Source of the DNA: JADHMP01 sp964386915
GTDB taxonomy: Bacteria > Bacteroidota > Bacteroidia > Flavobacteriales > Flavobacteriaceae
Length of the DNA: 64,000 bases
NCBI GenBank assembly: GCA_964386915.1
Contig: CAYLUQ010000001.1
Span: forward strand, 130,124-194,123
Direction: 5' to 3'
The translations under genes and the position numbers were made by a program. This document shows, in pieces, positions 50,238 through 59,195 of this stretch. Position 1 is the first letter of the stretch; each line of letters opens with the position of its first letter. Under the pieces are notes generated by a model. It was not told the origin of the DNA. It did no database searches and saw only the letters and a program-made list of their open reading frames with translations.

Positions 50238-51524
50238 ATGAGCATAATAGTAAAAGTTCATGCCCGTCAAATATTAGATTCAAGGGGCAATCCAACCGTT
50301 GAAGTAGATGTTGTGACCGAAAATGGCATTTTGGGTCGCGCTGCAGTTCCTTCGGGAGCTTCAACAGGAGAACATGAGGCCGTTGAACTTCGAGATGGAG
50401 GAAAAGCCTATATGGGAAAAGGGGTTTTGCAAGCGGTAAAAAATGTAAATGAAACTATTGCACCTAAGCTCGTTGGAAATTCAGTTTTTGAGCAAGAACA
50501 TTTAGATCAACTCATGATTAATTTAGATGGCACACCTAATAAATCTAAATTGGGAGCTAATGCCATTTTGGGTGTTTCTTTGGCCGCTGCCAAAGCAGCT
50601 GCAAATGAGGTGGGACTACCACTTTATAGATATATTGGAGGGGTACATGCTAAAACGCTTCCGCTTCCCATGATGAATATTATCAATGGCGGGTCTCACT
50701 CTGATGCCCCTATTGCTTTTCAAGAATTTATGATAATGCCGCAAGGCGCGTCCAGTTTTTCTCAAGCCATGCAAATGGGAACAGAAATTTTTCATCACCT
50801 TAAAAAAGTATTGCACAAAAGAAATTTGAGCACTGCTGTAGGAGATGAAGGTGGCTTTGCACCCGCATTAGACGGTACAGAAGATGCGCTAGAAACTATT
50901 TTAGAAGCCATAACCAATGCAGGCTATAAACCTAAGGAAGAAGTAATGATTGCGTTAGACTGTGCCAGTTCTGAATTCTATAAAGATGGGAAATATGACT
51001 ATACGTTGTTTGAAGGCCCATCGGGTAGTGTACGCACCTCTGAAGAACAGGCTAGTTATTTAGCCGAGTTAAGTGAAAAATATCCCATCATCTCTATAGA
51101 AGATGGTATGGATGAAAACGATTGGGACGGTTGGAAAATGTTGACTGAAAAAGCCGGAGATCGTGTTCAGCTTGTAGGTGATGATCTTTTTGTGACTAAC
51201 GTAGAACGCTTAGAAAAAGGAATTTCAAATGATATTGCCAATTCAATCTTGATTAAAGTCAACCAAATTGGTACGCTATCAGAAACCATTGCCGCTGTAG
51301 AAACAGCCCATAGAGCAGGCTATACCGCCGTAATGTCTCACCGATCTGGAGAAACAGAAGACAACACCATTGCTGATCTTGCCGTTGCCCTAAACACCGG
51401 GCAAATTAAAACCGGTTCGGCCTCTAGAAGTGATCGGATGGCAAAGTATAACCAACTCTTAAGAATTGAAGAAGAGTTAGCCTCCTCTGGCTATTTTCCC
51501 GGGGCTGATGCCTTTAATGTTTAA
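50238..51524 (+). CDS. eno: Enolase
   Basis: Glycolytic lyase, 428 aa, converting 2-phosphoglycerate to phosphoenolpyruvate. ARQILDSRGNPTVEVDV, PSGASTGEHEAVELRD, GDEGGFAPAL, SIEDGMDENDWDGW (metal ligand Asp/Glu), and MSHRSGETEDN are all present. Unremarkable and complete. Confidence 0.98.
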   Translation: MSIIVKVHARQILDSRGNPTVEVDVVTENGILGRAAVPSGASTGEHEAVELRDGGKAYMGKGVLQAVKNVNETIAPKLVGNSVFEQEHLDQLMINLDGTPNKSKLGANAILGVSLAAAKAAANEVGLPLYRYIGGVHAKTLPLPMMNIINGGSHSDAPIAFQEFMIMPQGASSFSQAMQMGTEIFHHLKKVLHKRNLSTAVGDEGGFAPALDGTEDALETILEAITNAGYKPKEEVMIALDCASSEFYKDGKYDYTLFEGPSGSVRTSEEQASYLAELSEKYPIISIEDGMDENDWDGWKMLTEKAGDRVQLVGDDLFVTNVERLEKGISNDIANSILIKVNQIGTLSETIAAVETAHRAGYTAVMSHRSGETEDNTIADLAVALNTGQIKTGSASRSDRMAKYNQLLRIEEELASSGYFPGADAFNV

Positions 51525-51553
51525 AGTGTTGTTGTATCTTTAAGGTTTATTTT

Positions 51554-51575
51554 CAAAAGAAAAAATTTTCTTTTG
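51554..51575. repeat. Near-perfect palindrome in the eno-gltA gap
   Basis: CAAAAGAAAA (51554-51563) and TTTTCTTTTG (51566-51575) are ten-base inverted arms separated by AA. It lies 30 bp after the eno stop and 43 bp before gltA. GGGAG, not a T run, follows, so it is unlikely to be a classical terminator; an RNA stem or a regulator site are alternatives. Confidence 0.45.
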
Positions 51576-51617
51576 GGAGCCTTCTTTATAAGAAATGTTT
51601 TTATAAATAAAAAAAAT

Positions 51618-52883
51618 ATGAGTGATCAAGTAACTATTATTTCCGATGGAGTGTCTCATGTATTTCCGGTCATTACGGGCACAGAAAATGAAAAAGCCAT
51701 TGACATCAAAGCCCTTCGTGCTAAAACAGGAATGATCACCTTTGATCCGGGCTATAAAAATACCGGTTCTTGCGAAAGTGACATTACCTTTTTAGACGGA
51801 GAAAAGGGAATTTTGCGCTATCGGGGTTATGCTATTGAAGATTTAACCGAAAATAAAAGTTTTCTCGAGGTTGCCTATCTACTCATTTTTGGCGAGTTAC
51901 CCACAGCTAAAGAAAAAAAGCTCTTTTATAATGAGATTAAAGAGGAGGCTCTTGTAGATGAAGACCTTAAAACCATTTTAAAAAGTTTTCCTAAAGCAGC
52001 ACATCCAATGGGTGTATTGGCTTCTTTAACGTCGGCCTTAACAGCCTTCAATCCTTCTGCGGTTGACATCGAATCTGAAAAGGATATGCGTGAAGCCATC
52101 ATTATGCTTTTGGCTAAATTTCCTATTTTGGCTTCTTGGACACAACGAAAAGTGAAAGGGCTTCCCCTCAACTATGCCAACACATCATTAAGCTATGAGG
52201 AGAACATAGCTTTCATGTTTTTTAAGCGTCCTAATTTAGACTATAAACCTAGTCCTACAGTGGTTAAGGCACTCAATCAACTATTGATACTTCATGCTGA
52301 TCACGAGCAGAACTGTTCAACCTCTACGGTTCGCATTGTAGGTTCTTCACATGCAGGTCTTTTTGCCTCTATTTCTGCAGGTATTTCTGCTCTTTGGGGC
52401 CCCTTGCATGGTGGTGCTAATCAGGCTGTGTTAGAAATGTTGGAAGCCATTCAAAAAGATGGAGGCGATACTAAAAAATATATGGCTAAAGCAAAAGATA
52501 AAAATGATCCTTTCAGATTGATGGGCTTTGGTCATAGAGTGTATAAAAATTTTGATCCTCGCGCAAGAATCATAAAAAAAGCGGCTCACGAGGTGCTTGA
52601 TGAAATGGGCATTGAAGATCCTATTTTAGACGTGGCTAAAGCGCTCGAACAAGAGGCTCTCAACGACCCCTATTTTATTGATCGAAAGCTTTATCCTAAT
52701 GTTGATTTTTATTCGGGTATCATCTACAGAGCTTTAGGCATTCCCACCCAAATGTTTACGGTTATGTTTGCCCTTGGCAGACTACCTGGATGGATAGCAC
52801 AATGGCTTGAAATGAGACGCAACAATGAGCCTATTGGGCGACCTCGTCAAGTTTATACAGGCCAAACTTTGCGCTCAACCTAA
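51618..52883 (+). CDS. gltA: Citrate synthase
   Basis: Type II hexameric-like citrate synthase of the TCA cycle, 421 aa from ATG 51618 (MSDQVTIISDGVSHVFPVIT). The frame is open from 51573 but the extra residues are not homologous. Catalytic parts are LLILHADHEQNCSTSTVRIV (His), GPLHGGANQAVLEML (His), GFGHRVYKNFDPRA and the C-terminal FYSGIIYRALGIP (Asp nearby). The stop overlaps the convergent hypothetical gene as CTAA. Confidence 0.97.
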   Translation: MSDQVTIISDGVSHVFPVITGTENEKAIDIKALRAKTGMITFDPGYKNTGSCESDITFLDGEKGILRYRGYAIEDLTENKSFLEVAYLLIFGELPTAKEKKLFYNEIKEEALVDEDLKTILKSFPKAAHPMGVLASLTSALTAFNPSAVDIESEKDMREAIIMLLAKFPILASWTQRKVKGLPLNYANTSLSYEENIAFMFFKRPNLDYKPSPTVVKALNQLLILHADHEQNCSTSTVRIVGSSHAGLFASISAGISALWGPLHGGANQAVLEMLEAIQKDGGDTKKYMAKAKDKNDPFRLMGFGHRVYKNFDPRARIIKKAAHEVLDEMGIEDPILDVAKALEQEALNDPYFIDRKLYPNVDFYSGIIYRALGIPTQMFTVMFALGRLPGWIAQWLEMRRNNEPIGRPRQVYTGQTLRST

Positions 52884-53305
52884 AGGTCTTCTATACTAGG
52901 AGGTGTTTGGCGCACTTTTTCAGCCATCATTTTTTTGAAAAAGCCTTTCTCTGCTTGTCCCCCCACTTGGACTCGAACAAAATAATGATCTTTAAATAGA
53001 GTGATTTCCTGCGCTTTTTCTTTATAAATTTTAAGTTTAAAATAAGGGATCACCAAGCCATAGGTTTCTAATAAGCTTCTAAAGCGTAAAATGATTCCTT
53101 GGGGTCTTAATTCGATACTACAAGTATTAAGATTTTGATCTAATATCAATAGGTTGTGAATTTCTATAGATGTTTTGGTCATCAATAGTTTGGAAGATCC
53201 AATTCCTTTGAGTTGCAAGCGTTGTTTTAGTGAAAAGGGTTTTCCAACCGCTGCGTTAATCTTTTCGGTAATTGTCCGATCGTTATAAGAAACATTCAAT
53301 AACAT
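52880..53305 (-). CDS. Conserved hypothetical protein, 141 aa
   Basis: No domain recognised. The 141-aa product is soluble-looking with alternating hydrophobic residues suggestive of beta strands (SIELRPQGIILRFRSLLETY, HYFVRVQVGG) and a basic C-terminus. There is no signal peptide or membrane segment. It lies between gltA and argS, and its stop shares four bases with gltA. The intact frame with normal composition supports a true gene. Confidence 0.75.
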   Translation of the reverse strand: MLLNVSYNDRTITEKINAAVGKPFSLKQRLQLKGIGSSKLLMTKTSIEIHNLLILDQNLNTCSIELRPQGIILRFRSLLETYGLVIPYFKLKIYKEKAQEITLFKDHYFVRVQVGGQAEKGFFKKMMAEKVRQTPPSIEDL

Positions 53306-53375
53306 TGAAGTAAAGATAAGCCTTGCTTAAATGGCATCATAATCAAAGCATAATAATTATCTTAGCGCAAATTCT

Positions 53376-55157
53376 ATGATGCGTATTTATAAATCAATTG
53401 AGCTGGCAATTGCTGCTTTTTTTCAAGACGAATTTAAGCTCACACTAAGCGAAATTACTTTTCAGCAAACCAAAAAGGAATTTGAGGGTGATCTAACTTT
53501 GGTTTTATTTCCCTATTTGCGTGATACTAAAATGGCTCCCGAGGCATTGGGAAACCGTTTAGGAGACTATCTTGCGCAAAAAACAACAGAAGTCAATTCT
53601 TTTAATGTGGTGAAAGGCTTTCTTAACCTTTCCCTTTCCGATTCTTTCTATTTAGCTCAATTTGAAACACTTTATAATCTGGAAGATTATGGCATTCAAA
53701 AGCCAAAGGACGATTCTCCTACTGTATTAATTGAATATTCTTCTCCCAACACCAACAAGCCCCTTCACCTAGGTCACATTCGTAACAATTTATTGGGCCA
53801 TGCCGTGGCCAATATACTAGCAGCCAATGGCAAGCACGTTATACGAGCTCAAATCATTAACGATCGCGGCATTCATATTTGCAAGTCTATGGTTGCTTGG
53901 CAGCGTTATGGAGCAGGTATTACCCCTGAAAGTAGTGGGATGAAAGGAGATCAATTGGTGGGGCACTATTATGTAAAGTTTGATCAAGTCTATAAAGATG
54001 AAATTAAAGCCTTAATGGCCGAGGGAAAATCTGAGGAAGAAGCCAAGCAACAAGCTCCTATCTTGATGGAAGCCCAAAATATGTTGCGATTGTGGGAAGC
54101 GGGAGATGCTGCCACACGATCTCTATGGCAACAAATGAACCAATGGGTTTATGAGGGTTTTGAGGTGACTTATCAAAATTTAGGGGTCTTTTTTGATCGC
54201 CTATATTATGAAAGCGAAACCTATTTACTCGGTAAAGATATTATTGAACAAGGAATTGCAAAAGGTCTTTTTTTTCAAAAAGAAGACGGTTCTGTTTGGG
54301 TTGATTTAACCGCAGAAGGTTTAGATAAAAAGCTTTTGCTACGGGCTGATGGTACAGCGGTTTATATTACGCAAGACTTGGGCACCGCCCATCAACGAAT
54401 AGCTGATTTTCCAAAGCTCACCGGAATGGTCTATACGGTTGGCAATGAACAAGACTATCATTTTAAGGTGTTGTTTTCGGTCTTTAAAAAATTGGGCTAT
54501 GCTTGGGCAGACTCACTCTTTCATTTGAGCTACGGTATGGTAGACCTGCCTAGTGGCAAAATGAAAAGTAGAGAAGGCACTGTTGTTGATGCCGATGATT
54601 TAATTGATCAGATGCGCAACACTGCCCAACAAATTTCTGAAGAAGTTGGCAAATTGGAAGGACTCAACACAACTGAAAAGGAAGCGCTCTATCATACGGT
54701 GGGCTTAGGTGCTTTGAAATATTATATTTTAAAAGTAGACCCTAAAAAACGCATTCTCTTTGACCCAAAAGAGTCGGTTGATTTTAATGGCAATACGGGA
54801 CCCTTTATTCAATATACCCATGCGCGTATTAAAACCTTATTAAATAAGGCTTCTTTTACACCACACTTAGTGTCTAAAGAAATTTCAATGGAGGCTCGAG
54901 AAAAGGCCATCATCAAGCAGCTTTTTCTTTTCCCCGAAGTTGTGCATCAAGCCGGTCTTAGTTATAGTCCTGCTTTGGTGGCAAATTATATTTATGAGTT
55001 GGTTAAAACGTTTAACGCTTTTTATCAAAACATTCCCATATTGTCTGTTGAAGATCAAGATGAAAAACAATTTCGATTGCTCCTGAGTGCAAAAGTGGCC
55101 GAAGTAATTGCAAATGCCTGTGGGCTTTTAGGCATGGAAGTGCCAGATAGGATGTAA
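53376..55157 (+). CDS. argS: Arginyl-tRNA synthetase
   Basis: Class I synthetase, 593 aa, charging tRNA-Arg. The HIGH-equivalent is SPNTNKPLHLGHIRNNLLGH, the KMSKS-equivalent MKSREGTVVDADDL, and the C-terminal DALR anticodon-binding domain follows (NGNTGPFIQYTHARI, PDRM end). Two tandem ATGs; the second (53379) gives the same N-terminus minus one Met. A bidirectional terminator follows. Confidence 0.97.
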   Translation: MMRIYKSIELAIAAFFQDEFKLTLSEITFQQTKKEFEGDLTLVLFPYLRDTKMAPEALGNRLGDYLAQKTTEVNSFNVVKGFLNLSLSDSFYLAQFETLYNLEDYGIQKPKDDSPTVLIEYSSPNTNKPLHLGHIRNNLLGHAVANILAANGKHVIRAQIINDRGIHICKSMVAWQRYGAGITPESSGMKGDQLVGHYYVKFDQVYKDEIKALMAEGKSEEEAKQQAPILMEAQNMLRLWEAGDAATRSLWQQMNQWVYEGFEVTYQNLGVFFDRLYYESETYLLGKDIIEQGIAKGLFFQKEDGSVWVDLTAEGLDKKLLLRADGTAVYITQDLGTAHQRIADFPKLTGMVYTVGNEQDYHFKVLFSVFKKLGYAWADSLFHLSYGMVDLPSGKMKSREGTVVDADDLIDQMRNTAQQISEEVGKLEGLNTTEKEALYHTVGLGALKYYILKVDPKKRILFDPKESVDFNGNTGPFIQYTHARIKTLLNKASFTPHLVSKEISMEAREKAIIKQLFLFPEVVHQAGLSYSPALVANYIYELVKTFNAFYQNIPILSVEDQDEKQFRLLLSAKVAEVIANACGLLGMEVPDRM

Positions 55158-55186
55158 AAAAAAACCGCTCAAATGAGCGGCTTTTT
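55155..55186. terminator. Bidirectional terminator between argS and proteorhodopsin
   Basis: CCGCTC (55165-55170) and GAGCGG (55175-55180) pair around AAAT, flanked by an A run on the left and T run on the right. It can end argS on the plus strand and the proteorhodopsin message on the minus strand. Confidence 0.8.
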
Positions 55187-55222
55187 CTTCTTTTTCATAA
55201 GAATTTTTCCCCATACAAGGAA

Positions 55223-55948
55223 TTATTTGGATTGTACAGCAAGGTTATAAACCACTAAACCAAATCCAATTTTGTTGATGGCATCACCAATGTTATAGAT
55301 AACATCCATTTCAAGACCACCAAAAATTCCACTGTACCAACCTTCAGTTCCGGCCATGTAACCAACAGGATAGATAGCCCATCCTACTAATACGAACCAG
55401 AAAAGGGTGTTGTGTGCTTTTTGAACAGCTCCACCGGCAGCTTCAGCCAATTTAGCAGCTCCACCAAATTTAATTTCATAGACTATTGCAAAATATGCAA
55501 TTCCAGAAAGAAGACCCCAAATAGCAGGACCAGAACCAGTGGTGTAAACTACTTCACCAAAATACCCAGTAACTAACATCACTACAGAATAGAAAATCAT
55601 TTTCCATAATAATGATTTAGTTGCTCCGGCAGCTTTAAGAATTAAATAAAATTCAACACACATTAAAGGAACTGTTAGGATCCAGTCTACATAACGGAAA
55701 AAAGTGGGTGATTCCATGTTAGTGGCCCAATAATCACGCATGTAGTAATAGTGTACAGCTGCGATGAAAGTAATTAATCCAGACACCAAAATAGATGTTC
55801 TCCATTTGTTGTCAAAAGAGTTCATTGAAAGGAAGAAAAACGCTGATGCTGCCATCATTGCCATGGTCCCTACAAAGAACGTAAAACCTACATAATCGCC
55901 TGTGTCCATCTTAGGAGCAACAGTCAATAAGCTTAAAAAGTTTTGCAT
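55223..55948 (-). CDS. Proteorhodopsin, green-absorbing proton pump type
   Basis: Seven-helix retinal protein of the inner membrane, 241 aa, pumping protons outward when lit. In RYVDWILTVPLMCVEFYLIL the proton acceptor Asp88, Thr92 and proton donor Glu99 match the D-T-E motif (97/101/108 in the SAR86 reference); His66 corresponds to His75; the retinal Schiff-base Lys is Lys226 (DAINKIGFG). Met96 at the tuning site (105) indicates green absorption, typical of flavobacteria. A short leader precedes helix A. The gene is divergent from blh, which supplies retinal, and ends at a shared terminator behind argS. Confidence 0.98.
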   Translation of the reverse strand: MQNFLSLLTVAPKMDTGDYVGFTFFVGTMAMMAASAFFFLSMNSFDNKWRTSILVSGLITFIAAVHYYYMRDYWATNMESPTFFRYVDWILTVPLMCVEFYLILKAAGATKSLLWKMIFYSVVMLVTGYFGEVVYTTGSGPAIWGLLSGIAYFAIVYEIKFGGAAKLAEAAGGAVQKAHNTLFWFVLVGWAIYPVGYMAGTEGWYSGIFGGLEMDVIYNIGDAINKIGFGLVVYNLAVQSK

Positions 55949-56071
55949 AATAAATCTAATTATTTGTTTTTGTTTAGGTAAATTTAGAAAAAATTAAACT
56001 TATTTACTATAAATTGATAAAAAAAATCAAACAAAATAGCTAACTATCATATTATCAGCATTTAAATTTTA

Positions 56072-56079
56072 TAGGTTTG
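56072..56079 (+). promoter_or_regulatory. Candidate -7 element for blh
   Basis: TAGGTTTG matches TAnnTTTG 20 bp before ATG 56100. No good -33 TTG is seen. The 148-bp spacer to proteorhodopsin is otherwise strongly AT-rich; for the rhodopsin itself only imperfect matches (TAnnTTTA) occur. Confidence 0.4.
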
Positions 56080-56099
56080 GCATATTAAGCACAATATTG

Positions 56100-56927
56100 A
56101 TGCTTTTGTTTAGCTTTTTTTTGCCTGCTACGGCCCAAAACGCTGTAGGGATGCTGGCTATATTAGGCATTGGCATTTTACACGGCGCCAATGATCTTAA
56201 AATAATTCAACATCAAAGGAAATCAGTTTCTTCTAAGTCAGTATCCTATTTTATTCTCTATTTGGGAACGGTTTTGATAGGGGCAATCTTATTCTATTGG
56301 CTTCCACAAGCTGCTTTACCTATGTTTATTTTAGTGAGTGCCTTTCATTTTGGGGAGCAGCACTGGGAAATACGCCTTCAACAGTTACGCCTGCGCTATT
56401 TTTTTTATTTGTGCTATGGTGGATTTGTTTTTAGCTTGTTGTTTTATTTGCAGGCCACACCCACCTCAAACATTATTGAGCAAATTGTGGGGATACCTAT
56501 TGCAGCCCAAGTTTGGAATTGGACAAGCCTTATTTTGGGTTTACTCCTATTAATATACTTCCTACTTTTTAGACCAATTCGTCTTTTTTTGTTAGGGGAA
56601 CTTTTCCTATTTGGACTATTAGCCCTTCTCTTTTGGAACGGAACCTTAGTGTTGGCTTTTGCTACCTATTTTGTTTTTTGGCATAGTTTGCCTTCGCTAC
56701 AATCACAAATGCAATTTCTTTATGGGAGTCACAATGCCAAAGCCTGGTGGAACTACTTTAAAGCTGGATTTTTGTATTGGATTTTAGCCCTCTGTTTTTT
56801 AGGGATTGCCTTTGCATGGATTGATTTTACAGCGCCCTACTTTTTATCCTTATTTTTTATTTTTCTCGCTGCCATAACGTTTCCACACGCTTTGGTGATG
56901 GAACTTATGTTCCGTAAGAGCCCATAA
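56100..56927 (+). CDS. blh: Brp/Blh-family beta-carotene 15,15'-dioxygenase
   Basis: Integral membrane iron enzyme that cleaves beta-carotene to two retinals, the chromophore of proteorhodopsin. The 275-aa product has about seven or eight hydrophobic segments. Likely iron ligands are found in GILHGANDLK, FHFGEQHW, FVFWHSLPS and the C-terminal FPHALVME, one His each (two in the second). ATG 56100 is preferred to TTG 56097. It is divergent from the proteorhodopsin gene; carotene synthesis genes are not in the window. The pair's adjacency strengthens both calls. Confidence 0.95.
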   Translation: MLLFSFFLPATAQNAVGMLAILGIGILHGANDLKIIQHQRKSVSSKSVSYFILYLGTVLIGAILFYWLPQAALPMFILVSAFHFGEQHWEIRLQQLRLRYFFYLCYGGFVFSLLFYLQATPTSNIIEQIVGIPIAAQVWNWTSLILGLLLLIYFLLFRPIRLFLLGELFLFGLLALLFWNGTLVLAFATYFVFWHSLPSLQSQMQFLYGSHNAKAWWNYFKAGFLYWILALCFLGIAFAWIDFTAPYFLSLFFIFLAAITFPHALVMELMFRKSP

Positions 56928-56978
56928 TTTAGTAGCCTTTGCCTATTTTTGTTTCACTAAAAGCAATTCACAAAAAAC

Positions 56979-58310
56979 ATGTTTGAAAGTTTAAGCCAGA
57001 AGTTAGATAAAGCCTTTCAAGTTCTAAAGGGCCATGGAAAGATTACTGAAATTAACGTGGCCGAAACCCTCAAAGAAGTGCGAAGAGCACTTTTAGATGC
57101 CGATGTAAACTATAAAATCGCTAAAGAATTTACCGTTCGTGTAAAAGAAAAAGCTTTAGGGCAAAAGGTACTCACCAGTCTACAACCGGGTCAATTGCTC
57201 ATCAAAATTGTAAAGGATGAATTGACCGAACTTATGGGTTCTGAAACGGTGCAAGTCAATCTTTCAGAAAAACCCTCTGTCATTTTAATGTCAGGCTTGC
57301 AAGGGTCTGGAAAAACAACTTTTAGTGGAAAACTGGCACTCTTTTTAAAAAACAAAAAGGCTAAAAAACCCCTATTAGTAGCCTGTGATGTCTATCGTCC
57401 TGCGGCCATTGATCAGTTAGGTGTGGTGGCAGAACAAGTTGGTGTGGCTCTCTATGAAGACCGCGCTGAAAAAGATCCGGTAGCCATTGCTAAAGCTGCT
57501 TTGGTGCAGGCCAAAAAAGACCACCACGATGTGGTGATAATTGACACCGCTGGTCGCTTGGCCATAGACACGGTTTTGATGGATGAAATTGCCGCCATTC
57601 ATAAAGCTGTGCAACCGTCAGAAACCCTATTTGTGGTGGATGCCATGACAGGACAAGATGCTGTGAACACAGCAAAAGCTTTTAATGATATTTTGAATTT
57701 TGATGGAGTAGTGCTCACCAAACTCGATGGAGATGCACGAGGAGGAGCAGCCTTGTCTATTAAATCGGTGGTTGACAAGCCCATTAAATTTATTGGAACC
57801 GGCGAAAAAATGGAAGCCCTAGATGTTTTTTATCCCGACCGGATGGCCGACCGTATTCTAGGAATGGGAGACGTGGTTTCATTAGTGGAACGCGCCCAAG
57901 AGCAATTTGATCAAGAGCAGGCTCGAAAGTTGACCAAAAAAATAGCCAAAAACCAGTTTGGCTATGATGATTTTCTCTCCCAAATTCAACAAATTAAAAA
58001 AATGGGCAATATGAAAGACCTCATGGGTATGATTCCAGGAGCCGGTAAAATGCTCAAAGATGTAGAGGTAGATGATGATGCTTTTAAAAATATTGAAGTT
58101 ATTATTGGCTCTATGACACCCAAAGAAAGAGCCCAACCCAAATTGCTTGATCACAGCAGAAAAATGCGTATTGCCAAAGGATCGGGTAGGGGCATAGAGG
58201 AAGTAAATCAACTCATTAAACAATTCAGTCAAATGAGTAAAATGATGAAAATGATGCAGGGCGGAAAAGGAAAACAAATGATGCAACTCTTTCAACAAGG
58301 ATTTAAGTAA
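56979..58310 (+). CDS. ffh: Signal recognition particle protein Ffh
   Basis: SRP GTPase, 443 aa, targeting membrane proteins co-translationally. N domain MFESLSQKLDKAFQVLKGHG, G1 GLQGSGKTTFSGKLA, DTAGRL, TKLDGDARGGAALS, and the methionine-rich M domain ending in MMKMMQGGKGKQMMQLFQQG. The 4.5S RNA partner is not in the window. A downstream neighbour, folD, starts 9 bp later. Confidence 0.98.
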   Translation: MFESLSQKLDKAFQVLKGHGKITEINVAETLKEVRRALLDADVNYKIAKEFTVRVKEKALGQKVLTSLQPGQLLIKIVKDELTELMGSETVQVNLSEKPSVILMSGLQGSGKTTFSGKLALFLKNKKAKKPLLVACDVYRPAAIDQLGVVAEQVGVALYEDRAEKDPVAIAKAALVQAKKDHHDVVIIDTAGRLAIDTVLMDEIAAIHKAVQPSETLFVVDAMTGQDAVNTAKAFNDILNFDGVVLTKLDGDARGGAALSIKSVVDKPIKFIGTGEKMEALDVFYPDRMADRILGMGDVVSLVERAQEQFDQEQARKLTKKIAKNQFGYDDFLSQIQQIKKMGNMKDLMGMIPGAGKMLKDVEVDDDAFKNIEVIIGSMTPKERAQPKLLDHSRKMRIAKGSGRGIEEVNQLIKQFSQMSKMMKMMQGGKGKQMMQLFQQGFK

Positions 58311-58319
58311 AAGAAACAT

Positions 58320-59195
58320 ATGATACTACTAGATGGTAAAAAAACAGCCGGAATCATTAAAGAAGAAATTAAAACAGCTGTTGCGGCACGTAAAAAAGAA
58401 GGGAAAAAAGTTCCTCATTTGGCCGCTGTATTGGTGGGTAATGATGGAGCAAGTTTAACCTATGTAGGCAGCAAAGTGCGCTCCTGTGAATATGTTGGCT
58501 TTCAATCTACCCTCATTCGGTTGGAAGAGACCATTTCAGAAGCAGCCCTACTCGAAGAAATTGAACGGCTAAATAAGGATGAAACCCTTGATGGCTATAT
58601 AGTGCAACTGCCACTCCCCAAGCACATAGAGGAACAAAAAATATTGTTAGCCATTGATCCTCAAAAAGACGTTGACGGATTTCATCCTACCAATTTTGGC
58701 CGAATGGCTTTGGAGATGGAGTCTTATATTCCAGCCACTCCCTATGGCATATTGCAGTTGTTAGAACGGTATAAAATTCCTACTTCAGGCAAGCATTGTG
58801 TGGTGGTAGGTCGCAGTCATATTGTGGGTAGACCTATCAGCATTTTGATGAGTCAAAAGGGCCCAGTGGGCAATGCCACAGTGACCTTGGCACACAGTCG
58901 CACGCAAGATTTAGCCTCCCTAACCCGAAGTGCTGATATTGTAGTGATGGCGCTTGGAATTCCTGAATTTTTGAAAGCAGATATGGTTAAAGAAGGAGCG
59001 GTGATTATTGACGTAGGCATAACGAGAGTAGCTGAGGAAAGTCATCCTAAAGGATATGTCATTAAGGGTGATGTTGCCTACGAAGAAGTGGCTCAAAAAG
59101 CAAGTGCAATTACGCCTGTTCCGGGCGGTGTGGGTCCCATGACTATTGCCATGCTGTTGCAAAATACTTTTTTGGCGTGTCAGCGTAAAGACTAG
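58320..59195 (+). CDS. folD: Methylenetetrahydrofolate dehydrogenase/cyclohydrolase
   Basis: Bifunctional enzyme of one-carbon metabolism, 291 aa, turning methylene-THF into formyl-THF with NADP. Catalytic Lys lies in LTYVGSKVRSCEYVG, the substrate loop is GYIVQLPLPKHI, the cofactor site CVVVGRSHIVGRPIS, and ITPVPGGVGPMTIAMLL closes the fold. Stop overlaps the convergent gene as CTAG. Confidence 0.98.
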   Translation: MILLDGKKTAGIIKEEIKTAVAARKKEGKKVPHLAAVLVGNDGASLTYVGSKVRSCEYVGFQSTLIRLEETISEAALLEEIERLNKDETLDGYIVQLPLPKHIEEQKILLAIDPQKDVDGFHPTNFGRMALEMESYIPATPYGILQLLERYKIPTSGKHCVVVGRSHIVGRPISILMSQKGPVGNATVTLAHSRTQDLASLTRSADIVVMALGIPEFLKADMVKEGAVIIDVGITRVAEESHPKGYVIKGDVAYEEVAQKASAITPVPGGVGPMTIAMLLQNTFLACQRKD

